Assembly (NCBI GenBank): GCA_004026145.2
Contig: CP034993.1
Coordinates: 2,072,208-2,136,207, forward strand
Direction: 5' to 3'
Source: Takifugu bimaculatus
Lineage: Eukaryota > Chordata > Actinopteri > Tetraodontiformes > Tetraodontidae
Length of the DNA stretch: 64,000 nt
This document shows positions 63,401 through 64,000 of this stretch, piece after piece. The notes beneath the pieces were generated by a model. The model was not told the origin of the DNA and did no database searches. It worked only from the letters and a program-made list of their open reading frames with translations. How positions within the stretch are numbered: position 1 is the stretch's first letter; every line of letters starts with the position of its first letter. The translations under genes were made by a program, and so were the position numbers.

Positions 63401-64000
63401 CCTTCACGGAGACGCTCTGCGATCCCTGCGGCCCACTTTAACAGTCACACACACAGGAACTTGCACTTGAACCCAACAACCATTTCACAGGGGTGGAAAC
63501 TGGAGGACACGAGGACAAAGTGATCAAGTTTTGCAATAAAAGGACATCTATGCGTGACATTTTGCAGTGCTGAGTGCTTTCAGGACCTTTGGTAGAAATA
63601 AATTTGAAATAAATTTTGTTGTGCTGTTGCAAACTTAAAGGTGATGCCACTCATGAGCTCACCCCACTGCACAGCAGCTAGCGTAAACCCTGCCGTGCAT
63701 TCATCTTTTCTCTCTTCTGGTGAGTCACCGGTACCGGCTGTCAATTAATACTTTGAGGCCTCCATTCAGAGAGTGGTCGGGGTTCCCGTGTGCCTGTTTG
63801 ACACTGACAAAAAGAGACTCACTTATTAAAACCTCCACGATGGTAAAGAAAAAACACCTTAATCCCACCAGTGGCTGAACCCAATCTCCAGTCTGTAACG
63901 GTTGTAGCTGCGGCTCATTCTGTAATAGGTACATTCAGAGGATTTCAGAGGCGTCATCGCCCGCTTCACTACTGCAGCTGCCTTAAGGCAATCAGGAAAA
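60491..64000. other. Gene-poor stretch at the right edge
   Basis: No supported exon, RNA gene or complete transposon. It contains a C run near 61049-61061 and small CA runs near 62600 and 63155. Isolated frames of up to about 100 codons lack family features. Confidence 0.35.

Noticed and set aside
1..64000. CRISPR array, phage, operon or tRNA/rRNA genes
   Set aside because: No regularly spaced unique-spacer repeats, no prokaryotic gene layout, and no cloverleaf or rRNA sequence was recognised; all tandem repeats are simple microsatellites.

Overview
The window is nuclear DNA of a ray-finned fish, probably a percomorph teleost. The evidence is compact GT-AG intron/exon genes with vertebrate-specific proteins, abundant CA/GA microsatellites, hAT-type miniature transposons, and short introns. 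No bacterial-style operon, phage, CRISPR array or virus was seen. Species cannot be named from the sequence alone.

Seven protein-coding genes could be read exon by exon. From left to right they are: (1) the 5' part of a Hook-family dynein adaptor on the minus strand, running off the left edge (761-3039); (2) an rnf170-like ER ubiquitin ligase on the plus strand (3955-6607, 7 coding exons, 267 aa); (3) pfas, de novo purine synthesis, on the minus strand (7227-15463, 27 coding exons, about 1319 aa, plus a probable non-coding first exon near 16763-16940); (4) ipo13, importin-13, on the minus strand (19108-35583, 22 exons, about 954-961 aa); (5) an unrecognised mucin-like type I membrane protein on the plus strand (37065-41502); (6) a coiled-coil gene, probably ccdc163, on the minus strand (43072 to about 47419); (7) mmachc, cobalamin processing, on the plus strand (47866-49590, 5 exons, 266 aa).

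Almost every exon junction in genes 1-4 and 7 was checked for reading phase, and the totals come out as whole codons. There are two exceptions worth attention. In ipo13 one exon carries an apparent extra base that puts a conserved seven-residue stretch out of frame. In pfas two introns appear to use GC instead of GT donors. Hook/rnf170-like are neighbours as on human 8p11, and ccdc163/mmachc are head-to-head as on human 1p34, where ipo13 also lies. pfas (human 17p13) sits between these two blocks.

The right-hand quarter (about 49.6-64 kb) has no gene I can support. It holds microsatellites, one hAT-like element, a diverged common fish repeat, and a small pair of unassigned minus-strand reading frames near 51.2-51.5 kb. 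I did not find a new multi-gene system. The best leads are the ipo13 frame anomaly, the GC-AG introns, the alternative donor pair in the mucin-like gene, the unassigned exons near 51.3 kb, and the GC-rich open frame in ipo13 intron 1.
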